Source: Parelaphostrongylus tenuis (taxonomy: Eukaryota; Nematoda; Chromadorea; Rhabditida; Metastrongylidae). Taken from it: a stretch of 64,000 bases of DNA. The DNA is taken from NCBI GenBank assembly GCA_019055375.1, contig JAHQIW010002308.1, forward strand, positions 1,054,001-1,118,000, in the 5' to 3' direction. Below are positions 51,701-61,540 of this stretch, piece by piece; positions within the stretch are counted from its first letter, which is position 1; each line of letters opens with the position of its first letter. Made by a program: the position numbers and the translations under genes. The notes below the pieces were generated by a model. That model was given only the letters and a program-made list of their open reading frames with translations, was not told the DNA's origin and searched no databases.

Positions 51701-54700
51701 TGTATTGTTAAAGGAAATACAATTTGTTACCAATAGAAGGGCGTGTCCGGACCTTATCACTGAGATAGAGAGTAGTCGCTTAACTTCCAAGAATCCGACC
51801 TAGGCGTGTTCAACTGGTAAGGAACTTCACCCCTTGGGCCTTATCACTGAAATATAGATTAGCCGCTTGATTTCCAAGGATTCGACCTGGGCATGTCCAA
51901 CTGGCAAAGACCTTCACCTCCAACGTGAAGACTGCTCCATCTCCTCTGTGTCGAGTGTTAACAGCTCACTCCCTCTGCCTCAGCATGAGAACTGCTTCAC
52001 CTCCTCTTTGCCACTCAGCACCCGTTCAATGGAAAGGAGGTTGCTGGTTCGATCTCCCACCACGACACTTGCTGCAGTTTTTTATTCTTGTCTTTTTGTT
52101 CTCACTACAATATGCTTGAATCACTAACACACCAAATAACACCATATCTCATATAGGAGCACCGTGACACAAGCGATCATTGTAAGTAATTTTTTTTATC
52201 ACCATCTACTTAACAATTTGCAACTTAAAGCAATAAGTTTGAGCAATTTACGATTTATACAACATAATAAATTTACAAATGCCATAAGAAACGGTGATAA
52301 ATAAAATTTATACATTGATTGCTTGTGTTACGGTAATACTGTATGAGGTATGGTGTAATTTGGTATGTCGACGATTCGAGCATATTGTAGTGAAAACAAA
52401 AAAAAATAACACCAAAAACTACAGTGAAGTGTTGTGGTAGGAGATCGGACCAGCAAGCCCCTTAACAGTGGACGGGTGCCGAGTGGCAGAGAGGAGATAG
52501 AGAAGCTTCCACGTTGGGGTGGAGGAGTGGAGCTGTTCCCATGCAGGAGCAGAGGAGGTGGAGTCCTTCCCACGCACGTTGGGACTGAGAGCTCCTACCA
52601 AATAGACACTCTCAAATTGGGTTTTCGCAAGTCGAACGGTTAACCGACATACTGAAAGTAATAGAAACATAGGGCACTCTACAAATTACTGCTACCATCT
52701 ACTCTAGGTTACGCTAATAACACTGCTGAATAAGGCAAAGCTCTAACATCGCAACAGAAAGCGGGGTCGAGCCATAGACGAATTTTCAAAAATCTTTGCT
52801 TCGTAGCCAGTATGTCACCATATTCAAGGCAGTGCTCCATTGCCGCGGTGAAAACAAATTCTGTGGCCTACTTGTGATTATACAGTGCCTCATTCAGAAA
52901 TTTCACTGCAACTTTGCAATTCAGGAAACCGACAAGGTTTTGTTGTAGATTGTTCGCGCTCCTTCGATAGGCTTCGAACCTCAATCTCAATATTCTTTAG
53001 ATGATGGTGACTCCATCTATACCAGCGCTGGCCTTGTCAATTATCGAGAAGCTCTAATTAGCACAGATATGCCCCATTCCTTCCCTTGGAAGAGTGGAGA
53101 TGCTCGGCAGGCTATGCTTGCTCAAAAGGCAAAAGTCATAAAGTTTTTTTTTATCAAACACAGATTTTCTAGAGTTTCGGGCATAAGGTTAGCCTTGAAC
53201 ATCTCGTTGAACTCTATTTCAGCACAGACATACTCTTAGCAGGGCTTTTGAAAAAATTTGGAACTCCTCAGCTTTGTAGACCTGCAAAATGCATGGTCTC
53301 CGCATCACAATTCGTAACTTAAGAATTCTAATAATTGGAACGGCAAACCACTGAACGAACTGATGACAATACCGCGAAATAAGTAGTCAAAAACTGCTAC
53401 TATCTAGAATGACGAATTTTGAACTATAAATCTCTTCTGTCTACATAGCGAACGTTCAGTGGTGATTTGGTAGCTAGACGAAAATTTTGTTCATCACTTT
53501 TTTTAGACACTTTATTGAACCTTCTTCGCAGTGCTTTCTTTCACTGCGTGGATCTCAGTACTTTTAGCACTCATTTCGTTGGTACGTTATCTTCTTCGTC
53601 GTAGAATACTGGTTAAGCAAGTCTCTTTGAATCCCGGGCACAGCCAGGCTGTGGCATTCAATAGGGCGTTGTTGTTGACTGTCGTAGAGAATTAGGTGTG
53701 GAGTTCAACTCCATGCGCGCCGCGGTGAGCATCGTGACCACTCAGCCACGGTAGCCCTACTTGTTCACCACTTTTTTATCATTTATTCGATCTGTCCTCA
53801 CAGTGTTTTTTTCAGTATGCGGATCCTAGTACTTCTTGCATTCAATTCGTTTTCGTCTTCTTCTGAACGGCATGGAATACTGGTCGAGCGAGTCTCCTTG
53901 CAATCTTGAGGATAGCCTTGCTGTGGCGTTCCATAAGACGTTGTTGTCTACCGCCGGAGAGAAATGGAGGTCGGAGCTCGGCTCAATGCGCTCTGTGACC
54001 AACATCACAATCACTCGGCCACGGCTCCCCTACTTGTTCATCATTGAACAGTATTGTGCAACTCATCAAACAGTGTTTCGAAGACCTCCAATACAATTTA
54101 TTTCTCTCGTAAATTTGTAGTGTGTTAATAAGAAGTGCATGTATGACTTACTAAGTACTTGCAGATATTGACATCTCCATATTTGGTGGTGCTGTCGCTG
54201 ACGAATCCACCTCCGTGAATGAAGACAAGCACTGCGAATCCCGACGTCGAACTGGGATCCCACACGGGCGTGAATACGTTCAAATAAAGGCAGTCCTCCG
54301 AGATATTCCCAAGCTAAAAACATTCGATAACAGTACAGAAAATAGTGTTTTGATTCATTAAACGCACGCTTCTGATCTTCGCGAACAGTGATGAAATCAC
54401 GCGTTAGCAACATCACTATGAGCGGAGAGACATTCCAGTTATCTTAACTTTCTCCCTCTCTTCATCCCTATGTTTTCTTTGAGATCTTCTAATAAACAAA
54501 TCTATCTATACTAAAATCTCTCAAATCGGCGATAGTGAATTTTTTTTTCGAAAAATGTTCTGTGTAAACTTTTACAAGCTAAACAAACAAACTTTCAACT
54601 CCTTTTGTGCATTTCTATCTCTTGTCTTGCAAAAACGTAGCTTGAAAGCAGATCATATACAACTAAGCATTTTTATGGAGGTCTATGTGTAGATATTTCT

Positions 54701-57700
54701 AATATGTAGCTCGAGTAAGCGTACGAAGAGCGCGGGTTCATCACTGCGTATAATACGGTACTTCCCCTGTCAACACATCAACACTCACATTCAGTTTTTC
54801 GCTCTTTTTAGGCATTTTAAAACTTATTCGGTAGCTCAAATCTCGACAATTTGAAAGGTGTATTCCCTTTCTTCAAAGGTCATTATATTACACTGTAACA
54901 GAGGAAAGAAAATATTATCTAACACTCATGCATCTTTCGATGAACAAACTTTTCCTCAAATGATTCAGCAGTTCTTTGAGGACACAAAACTCGTTAAATT
55001 TGAAAGTGCTCTTGGTTTTCCAAGAAATCTCTTTATTGCGCTGCAATGGTGAAATCGAGATAACACTTTAGATGCGGCGTTTATGCCTTCCACCGACATG
55101 TGCATGTATATTGCAACTTTGGCATCAAAACGATGGCGTTCAATAGACAGTCGACAGCTCAAATCTCGTGAATTTGAATGGTATGCTTGCCTTTTAAAAT
55201 TTTTTTTTACGATCTGTAGCAACAAGAATAAAGCTGTGTTGCACATCTGAGTATGTTTCGCTAAACACGGCTTGTCTCTCATGCTTTCACACCCACTCGA
55301 TGGCACAAATTTTATCAAATTCAAGTATATGTTTGCGAAAGTTTTGCAGTTTTTGAGAAAGACTTTTTAATGTGTCGTTATGGCTAAAAGCATATTGACT
55401 TTCACATTGATCGCGCAATGGACGCCATATGTAAACTGCGCTGCACGATCGACTGGGCGCCGAGTGTGAAATTCAATAATATTCAGCTGTAACAACATAT
55501 TAAAACGTCCTTCGCAAACACCGAGCTTATTATTGAGATCGAGGAATTGTGTAAACGAATGGTTATTGAAAATCTGAATGAAAACCTTTGTTTAGAGAAA
55601 GATTTTTGAGTGTGAAAGAAAATTTGGTACTTGTATGTTAGACAGCGACATAATTTTAAGGCGATCTCATTCGCTGGGCAAGAATTTTTCATAGGAGTGT
55701 TAGATATTGTTCGAAAGCATAAAGCTCTAGCTACAAGTCCACATCACCGTTTCACCATTTAATAATACTGTAGCATCCAGAATAAAAATTTGTTTCTCAC
55801 TCCCTTTTTGTCTTCATTTTTACCAAGAGTATAAATCCCTGAAAGCACGAAAAGCATATCAGAGTGTACGGAACTCTCCCTAGTATCAGAATCTACGTCT
55901 CTATCTAAAGTTTCTGTCGATGTAGTGAAAAATTCTTCAATGAAATAACAAAAGTTGCCGCTGTTTTAACGCAAAATGCAGCAGATCATTATCAAGTTAC
56001 GCGGCAGATCAGGCGGCTACATTACTGCTAACTAGTTGTTGTGGCTTCCCTTCATATTATACTCAGCTGTGAACCATTTCGACAGCTTTGTTTACCGGCC
56101 AACTCACGGAGCGGAGGGCATCGACCAATCGCGCTCAAACTGTTGTTATTCAAAAGGGGATTTCTTTACCACATCGATAGGAATTTCAGGTAAAAACGCA
56201 CAATCTGATGCTACCGAAAATGTTCTACACACTATAATGCTTCGCATGTTTCCAGCGATTTATTCTCGTGTTAAAAATGAAGACGAAAAGCGAGTGAGGA
56301 ACAAAATTTCATTCTGGATGCTACATCGCTATAAAAGGATGTTGTAATAAATTGGCCAAGTGGAATTGTAGCCAGAGATTTACGCTATCGAATAACTGCT
56401 AATACTTCTGTGAAAACTTCCTCTCCAGCAAATGAGATCGGCTTGAAAATTGGCCACCGTCTAACATATAAGTACCCGAATTTTTTCTTCACCTTTACAG
56501 CATAATGTAATAATCATTTGAACAATAAAATACGCCCTTCAAATTCTCGACAATCAAACTGCCAAATAATTACTAAAACCTCAAAAAGAGATAAAACTAG
56601 CTTTTTTAACTATGGGTGCGAATAGGGGGAAAGTACTGAGAATAGTTCTCTGGAGACATATTTGTGATCAATAATTTTCATAATGCCGATGTTCTAAACC
56701 TTTTATTCAAACACGCTTCTTTTTCACCGCTTAGAGTGCTTTAACTGTCTATAAGTACTCAGTCTTTTCTCTTTTAGGTCAACTGTGAATAACTGAAAAC
56801 AAACGAATGATTGATATAAACTTAGTTATAGTGAAAGTTCCCGATGAACAGGTATCGATTACAACATGCGTAGTAATTTTTGATAAATTACTAAGTGTTC
56901 TCCAATTTTTATTTGCTGTGATGACTCTCAGGTCTTGTATGATACTAGGGAAGAGCATAACAGAATTCTCCTCTGTGATCCCTTTTGTACAATGCAATAA
57001 AATTGATTGAATGCCAAATTCAGTACGATGCGAAGTGAACGAGAGTTTTTCTCTTCAGATGACACATATAAATAAACCACAAGCGTATGAGCGAGTAGGA
57101 AAAATCTTGCCCTATTGACTGGTGCAACAATTCGGAAAATTTTCTCCAAATAAAGAATAAAACCCTATTTATAAACGAAGATCGGTGCAAGTCGCTCTGC
57201 GCGCACTGATTTCTGTAGCCGTCCGCAGGCGCTAAGCTCTTGGATGTCTGCTCAAATTATAGATGAGCAGCTCTGTTTAGCAAAAACCCTCCAAAAAATG
57301 AGGTTAAAAAGAACTCTCATCGTCCGCGAAAAATTAAACAAATTCGAATAAAGGATTACCTTCCTTTCCAGCAGCGTGGGCTTCTGAATTGGGCTTGCTG
57401 CAAACGCTTTAGTTTCTCGCACTCCTTCCCATGATTCCGGTGGCTCAGGTTTCTGAATTTTCACACTGTTTGTATTGAAAATTGTGCGATGACTTGTTAA
57501 AAAGCACCTACCCGAAATCGAAGGTCACCTATAGGCGGTTTCGCGTATGGTATTCCTTGGAAGGCGTCCACCTGTCAAACATATTCTTCACATCTTTACG
57601 AAAGCTCAAAGAAGTATCTGATCACTTTCTACTGTCTATTACTATAGTAGTATTATAGGCACGAGTCGGTTATCGCATTCCTCTTTTCATCTCTTTGGAA

Positions 57701-59155
57701 ACAAAACTCTTTTTGCTTCTTCCTCAAGTAGTAGTTCAATAAGCTTTTCCCATAGGCTTTTTGTAATCATTCGATATCCTGATTCTTGGAGATTTCAATA
57801 CTCTGCTTTTTTCTAAAACGAACTCATTTCGGGTTGTGAGCAACGAGTACAGAGTTGCGCTTCATACTAAGCACGCAGTGTTAGCGCGGTAACAACATTG
57901 CATGGTCTTACAGTAGACTTTTATTAGTTTCTAATAGCATGAATTTTATTGATGCTGAAGCGAAGTACAGTTTCTGAAAAGGTCTTCACAAGCTGGTGGA
58001 AGAGCGAAAAGAAGATTGCGTTTCGCACTCGCAGGTTTACGCTGCTTTAGCTCAGGCTTAGTAGTGGGTTTATCCAGCAAATAATGTGAAATTAAAGGCT
58101 TAAGCTCATGGAACGGTATAACAAAATTATTTCCACAGTTCTTTTAGGAAGGCCTAGAAATTCATACGCAGGAAGAGAAAAAAATTTCAATTTCAAAAAT
58201 CGCGCATAATGTGCGTTGAGAGTGTAACTCAATTTTATTTTCGATGTTACAGCGCATTGGGAAGGCTAATAAGAAAACAAGCATGGTTTTGGACTTGTTG
58301 AGACTGATCTGTCAAATTCTTACTAAAAGTACGGAAGTGATGGAAAAGGCATGCCCCTTGAGAGATAGAAATGCGGCAAGCAACTATTACTGTAGAAAAA
58401 TCTAGAGAACATGATGATGACGACAGTCATTACACAACTGTAGTGTGACCGGCTATATGTATCTATAGAAGTACTTATTGATATAAAGCATCATCGCATA
58501 ATAGTTGGTCACTTTTAGTCAAATATTACACGGCAATATGTTGCTCATTTCAACTGTAAATGAGTGCCGCCTTATTGCAGTGGTTTCTGAGTTTTCTTAA
58601 TTTGTATGCTACCAGTTAACGATGTAAAAGTCAAGTCAAATCTCTCCAACAATGAACTTAGCCGCATCTCAAGTCTCGACTAAAAATTCCCCAGAAAAGT
58701 TCATTGTATTTTGAAAGTGCCACTCGGCTTGCGGTGGCCCATTGATGTATCACACCACTGCTGCTATTCCTCCAGAGAAGTCTGGTACTGATTCGCCGAC
58801 CCCAGAAGTAGGCTTGCCTGGGTAGAAGTGCGTGATCGAACAAAAAACCGCGTGTGTTTTCATAGCTACCTCTAACCACTGCGCTGTTTCCGTTTTCAGC
58901 AGCTCAAAAAATGTCTATAATCTATCGATTGCTAAACAGCAACATGCCAACCTTACAACCCGTTAACAACTTCAAATCTGTAAAAGTAAAATAGAATTGA
59001 TTATACATATTGAAGTCGTGGTCTGATAAATGAATCCCACAAACCTGCCAATTTTCGAAAACAAATCTTCGGCCAATAATATTGCCATATCTAGTTCTGA
59101 TAACACGAGAATCCTGTGTCGGTAGGCTGCGGTCGGTGCTTGACCCCTGTCCCAT
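45104..59155 (-). CDS. Type-B carboxylesterase, complete, likely myristoylated
   Basis: Minus-strand exons: 59155-59045, 57571-57512, 57452-57360, 54313-54152, 51342-51211, 51044-50939, 50283-50153, 49892-49776, 49428-49353, 47697-47540, 47337-47184, 45753-45624, 45377-45233, 45166-45104; 545 codons plus TGA, all phases matching, close to the usual length for the family. An alpha/beta-hydrolase that should cleave carboxylic esters. Seen: EDCLYLNV signature (94-101), oxyanion loop HGGGF (121-125), nucleophile elbow GQSSG with Ser205, acid SSEG with Glu326, base [11 protein letters not shown] with His437. Spacing closely resembles acetylcholinesterase numbering (200/327/440). There is no signal peptide or C-terminal anchor; the protein begins MGQGSS, a fit to the N-myristoylation motif, so it is probably cytoplasmic and membrane-tethered. 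The ATG lies 9 bp after ATTTGCAG, which looks like a trans-splice acceptor. Substrate unknown. Confidence 0.95.
46340..46622 (-). repeat. SINE-like repeat, family A, best-preserved head
   Basis: The complement begins GAGCGCATGTGGCGCAGTGG, then TTAGAGCTCTACGCC, and later GGTTTGATCTCGCGCTCATG. TGGCGCAGTGG fits the pol III A box and GGTTTGATCTC the B box at tRNA-like spacing. It lies in an intron of the esterase gene, same strand. Confidence 0.75.
47184..47697 (-). CDS. Carboxylesterase exons 10-11: C-terminal helices
   Basis: Exon 47697-47540 reads [20 protein letters not shown] and exon 47337-47184 reads [20 protein letters not shown], then [12 protein letters not shown]. The second holds the LLSD-type motif followed by the VYLY strand that precedes the catalytic His exon. 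Confidence 0.92.
48034..48480 (-). other. 148-codon open frame inside an esterase intron
   Basis: A same-strand open frame in the intron between exons 9 and 10. It contains a 69-bp tandem duplication (AATAAATTTTCAAA units at 48320-48333 and 48251-48264 on the complement) that preserves frame and gives two NKFSN repeats 23 residues apart. It has no recognised family and cannot be joined to the esterase by phase. Possibly chance or a relic. Confidence 0.3.
48780..49002 (-). repeat. SINE-like repeat, family A copy
   Basis: GGCTGAATGTGCTTGTG, TGACTCGCAGTGGCC, GAGAGATCAAGGGCTTTGTA and CTCTAACTATTACGG at the head end. Esterase intron. Confidence 0.55.
49353..50283 (-). CDS. Carboxylesterase exons 7-9: cap region and catalytic acid
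   Basis: Exon 50283-50153 ([18 protein letters not shown] to RDSAM), exon 49892-49776 ([29 protein letters not shown]) and exon 49428-49353 ([25 protein letters not shown]). GSCSSEG carries the acid Glu326. The donor at 50153 (ATG/GTGGGT) was preferred over later GTs because it gives normal spacing and phase. Confidence 0.9.
49490..49640 (-). repeat. Arm-type fragment of the 60.7 kb fold-back family
   Basis: GGCACTTATAAAATGCAATA and GAACTGTGCAACTGACGAGG, AGGCTGAAACACGC recur at 60700-60780, at 61370-61440 and, more weakly, at 4890-4990. A solo or partial copy. Confidence 0.5.
50939..51342 (-). CDS. Carboxylesterase exons 5-6: core and catalytic serine
   Basis: Exon 51342-51211 reads [19 protein letters not shown] and [16 protein letters not shown]. 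Exon 51044-50939 reads [15 protein letters not shown] and [13 protein letters not shown]. The first Ser of GQSSG (Ser205) is the nucleophile; the next residue is Ser where most relatives have Ala, still within family range. Confidence 0.94.
51760..52670. mobile_element. Fold-back (long inverted repeat) element, about 0.9 kb
   Basis: The left arm (about 51780-52125) and right arm (about 52370-52660) are imperfect inverse complements: GGTTGCTGGTTCGATCTCCC pairs with GGGAGATCG-type sequence at about 52438, and CTACAATATGCTTGAATC with GATTCGAGCATATTGTAG at 52373. The left arm begins with two 80-bp direct units (TATCACTGAGATAG and TATCACTGAAATAT). A GGTTCGATCTC B-box-like sequence lies in each arm. 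No transposase; probably non-autonomous. Esterase intron. Confidence 0.7.
52950..53035 (-). repeat. tRNA-like sequence with B box
   Basis: The complement reads CCAGCGCTGGTATAGATGG and, 40 bp later, GAGGTTCGAAGCC, an exact B box (GGTTCGAAGCC). The acceptor stem is not convincing, so probably a tRNA pseudogene or SINE head. Confidence 0.4.
53585..54045 (-). repeat. Two adjacent family B SINE-like copies
   Basis: Copies at 53585-53760 and 53860-54045, both with head on the complement (GTGGCCGAGTGATTGTGATG in the second). They sit 105 bp from the esterase HGGG exon; the 94-codon plus ORF at 53836 is repeat sequence. Confidence 0.65.
54152..54313 (-). CDS. Carboxylesterase exon 4: EDCLYLNV and oxyanion hole
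   Basis: 54 codons with [17 protein letters not shown], then [19 protein letters not shown] is the type-B carboxylesterase signature 2; its Cys96 normally pairs with a Cys near residue 70. No such partner is visible in exon 3, so the disulphide is probably absent, in keeping with a cytoplasmic enzyme. The GGG run forms the oxyanion hole. Acceptor TTTTTAG, donor GTAAGT. Confidence 0.95.
55640..56460 (+). repeat. Dispersed repeat family C, copy 4
   Basis: AAAGCACGAAAAGCATATCAG, CCTAGTATCAGAATCTACG, TGCTACATCGCTATAAAAGG and TACGCTATCGAATAACTGC follow the same order as in the other copies. Esterase intron. Confidence 0.55.
57360..57571 (-). CDS. Carboxylesterase exons 2-3
   Basis: Exon 57571-57512 encodes [20 protein letters not shown], a textbook match to the family. 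Exon 57452-57360 encodes [17 protein letters not shown] to LLERK. Both phase 0. Confidence 0.93.
58700..58895 (-). repeat. SINE-like repeat, family A copy
   Basis: GGCTTGCGGTGGCCC, CACTGCTGCTATTCCTCC, GCGTGATCGAAC and CTCTAACCACTGCGCTG at the head (complement CAGCGCAGTGGTTAGAG). Between esterase exons 1 and 2. Confidence 0.65.
59045..59155 (-). CDS. Carboxylesterase exon 1
   Basis: 37 codons, [16 protein letters not shown] to RRFVFENWQ, ending at [21 protein letters not shown] is the standard first-strand region of carboxylesterases. The start is fixed by the MG-x-x-x-S motif and by the acceptor 9 bp upstream; an ATG 15 bp further upstream would lie beyond that acceptor. Confidence 0.88.
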
Positions 59156-59175
59156 GGTAAACCTCTGCAAATAAT
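59156..59175 (-). promoter_or_regulatory. Candidate spliced-leader acceptor before the esterase start
   Basis: Read on the minus strand, ATTTGCAG ends 9 bp before the ATG. With an untranslated leader this short and a good nematode-type acceptor, SL trans-splicing is likely but cannot be shown from DNA alone. Confidence 0.5.
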
Positions 59176-59539
59176 AATCGTTTCAGCTATATTTTTTGAC
59201 TAGGAAAATTTGAGGTCTGAAAAACATCTTCAAAGCGAGTGAAAACAGAAACGTAGAACTATGTATGAAGAGAAAAGTTGTACATGCAAGTATGAAACGT
59301 TCCTGGTAGAGTAGTCTGCATCTCAACAATGAGTCATTGTGTTCCATTGGGTTCTAACCAATTGACATTGATCAGTGACACGAGATTGGTGACACGTTTT
59401 CGGTTCTCACTGAGTAATATTCAACGACTTAGCCATATTCAAAACCGGTATACTTTGTAAAATTTAAAACCGTCCATGCGCTGGTTTTTCTTCGTAGTCA
59501 TTTTCATGTTATAATGTCGAACACAATAGTTAGAGGACA

Positions 59540-59700
59540 CCGGCAATAGCGTAGGACTGATCATTGCTTCAGTCTTGCCCCCGGGTTTAGAGTCTTACAA
59601 CCCTCCGTGGTCAAGAGTACGAGAATAGACTTGTCTGGAAGAATAAAAGCCCTAGCTTAATAATAACGGTAGGCCATCGCAAATCTGCATAAATAAGATA
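59540..59700 (+). repeat. SINE-like repeat, family A, worn forward copy
   Basis: GACTTGTCTGGAAGAATAA and GGTAGGCCATCGCAAATCTG match the body of family A read forward; the head is diverged. It lies upstream of the esterase start. Confidence 0.4.
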
Positions 59701-60392
59701 TGCACCTTTAACGTTGAACACCTTATTTTCTTGCCAACTAAAAGATGTGTTATCGAATCATTGCGACCCATATAAGGTTATAGAAGAGAGCTCGTAAGAA
59801 AAATTATTTTTGTATCAATTAGAGGATTGATTTATCGGCAATTGCAGATAATTACGTGATAATACAAGTAGCTGAGAAGTGAACAACATGCTAGACTTCC
59901 AGAACAGGTTTTATTTATCGCCGTAAAGGCTTGTAGATAATCTTATAAGCTACTGTAGTTTTCGAAAACATCTAGAAACGGGTTATATACAAACATGGAT
60001 GACAAATTCAAATTCTCAAAATTTCAAGACAGTATCTTGGCCTCTCGGAACGTTCGGACGGTTGAATCGTTAATAGCACACGGTTACTGGGAGAAAATGC
60101 GTAAAAGATGTTCTGTTGGCGTCATGAAAAGCAGACTATTGTTGTGTGGAGAAGTAATTGTGCTCTTTTTTGGCAAATATTTCTAAAATACGGTGGTCTT
60201 TGTTTCCAACTAGGAGAAGTTTGTAATCAAATAGGGTGGTTCAGAGTAAATCACGATTATCACTTTTTGAATCGTACACATCAAAGACAATGTACATATT
60301 GTTTGTTCTATGCTAGTAGTGGAACTGCAAGGAATAGACATTGGAAATGTCGGAATTTGTTAGACACTGAATTATGTAGTCCCTATTATTGT

Positions 60393-60640
60393 TAACGGGA
60401 CCACCGTAGCTGAGTGGTTCTGGTGCTCGTCGCTGCGCGTGTGAGGCCGAACCTTTCCTTCCAACATTCTCCGGTAGTCAAAAAAACGCCATATGTAACG
60501 CCACACCAAGCTGTGCTCGAGAGTGCAAGGCGACGCGCTTAACCGGTATTCTATGACGTTCAAGAAAAATTGAAAAAAGCGATTGAACGCTAGCAGTGTG
60601 AGGACCTGCACGCTGGGAAAAAATACAATGTGAAAACGGA
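60393..60640 (+). repeat. SINE-like repeat, family B copy
   Basis: The head CACCGTAGCTGAGTGGTTCT is A-box-like; then GGCCGAACCTTTCC as a degenerate B box, GAGAGTGCAAGGCGACGCGC and GGTATTCTATGACGTTCAAG. It abuts the fold-back element to the right. Confidence 0.65.
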
Positions 60641-60649
60641 TGATGAAGT

Positions 60650-61540
60650 GCCTAAAGTATCAGTGTTATCATATTCTGAGCCTTTCATGAGGTCTGTTAT
60701 TAGTTTTTATACAATGCAATATACGTGTTTCGGCCGTGCAGCCTCATCAGTTTCACAGTGCCCTCGTCTGTGCCAATCATTCTCAAATTAAACCCTTTGA
60801 CATAGAGATATCGTCGGCGGACATATCACACCATGTGTGAAGTGGAAATTTACTTCATCTACGAGTAACATATTACTGCATGTTCAGTGACATGATCACC
60901 GGACAGTGCAGTGATTAGCAGTCGATTTGCACAAGGCTGATATTTTTATTACAGTATATGGATATTTGACTGTTCCTTGAAATCTCGCTTGAAATTAATA
61001 CATCCTGACAACATATTTTAAGGCTTTCATGAGATCTCATATGATCATTTATACAGTGCAATAGACGTGCTTCATCTTGTAACATCGCCACTTGCACATT
61101 GCCTCCACTTAGGGCTCAACATATGCTGTCAGGATGTAACAATTTTAAGCGAGGCCTCGAAAAAATAGTCGAATAGAGTGGCATCATAATAAAAATACCA
61201 GTCTTGATCAAAGCGACTGTTTATCACTGCAATGCCCTGTGATCATGTCATGAGTACGCAGTGATATGTTACTCGTGGATGAAGTTGATTTACAATGTAC
61301 AGATTGTGTAACATGTTCGTCGACGATATCTCCATGTAAGAAGGCTCTCCTCAAGAGGGATCCCCACAGATGAGGGGCACTGTGCAACTGACGAGGCGGC
61401 AAAGCCGAAACACGTGTGTTGACTATATAAATGCTATAACAGACCTCATGAAAGGCTTAAAATATACTCTCAGGATGTATCAGTTTTAGGCGAGTTCTAA
61501 AGGAACAGTCGAATATAAAGGTATCACTGTTATTATCATG
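60650..61540. mobile_element. Nested fold-back element, about 0.9 kb
   Basis: The outer arms are inverted: GCCTTTCATGAGGTCTGTTA at 60681 matches the complement of 61440-61460, and ACGTGTTTCGGCCGTGC near 60722 matches the complement of GCAAAGCCGAAACACGTG at 61402. Inner arms also pair: CTACGAGTAACATATTACTG near 60860 with the complement of 61250-61290. A middle segment repeats the GGCTTTCATGAGATCTCATA block again at 61021. So several inverted and direct copies of one unit are nested. No coding sequence. Confidence 0.75.
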
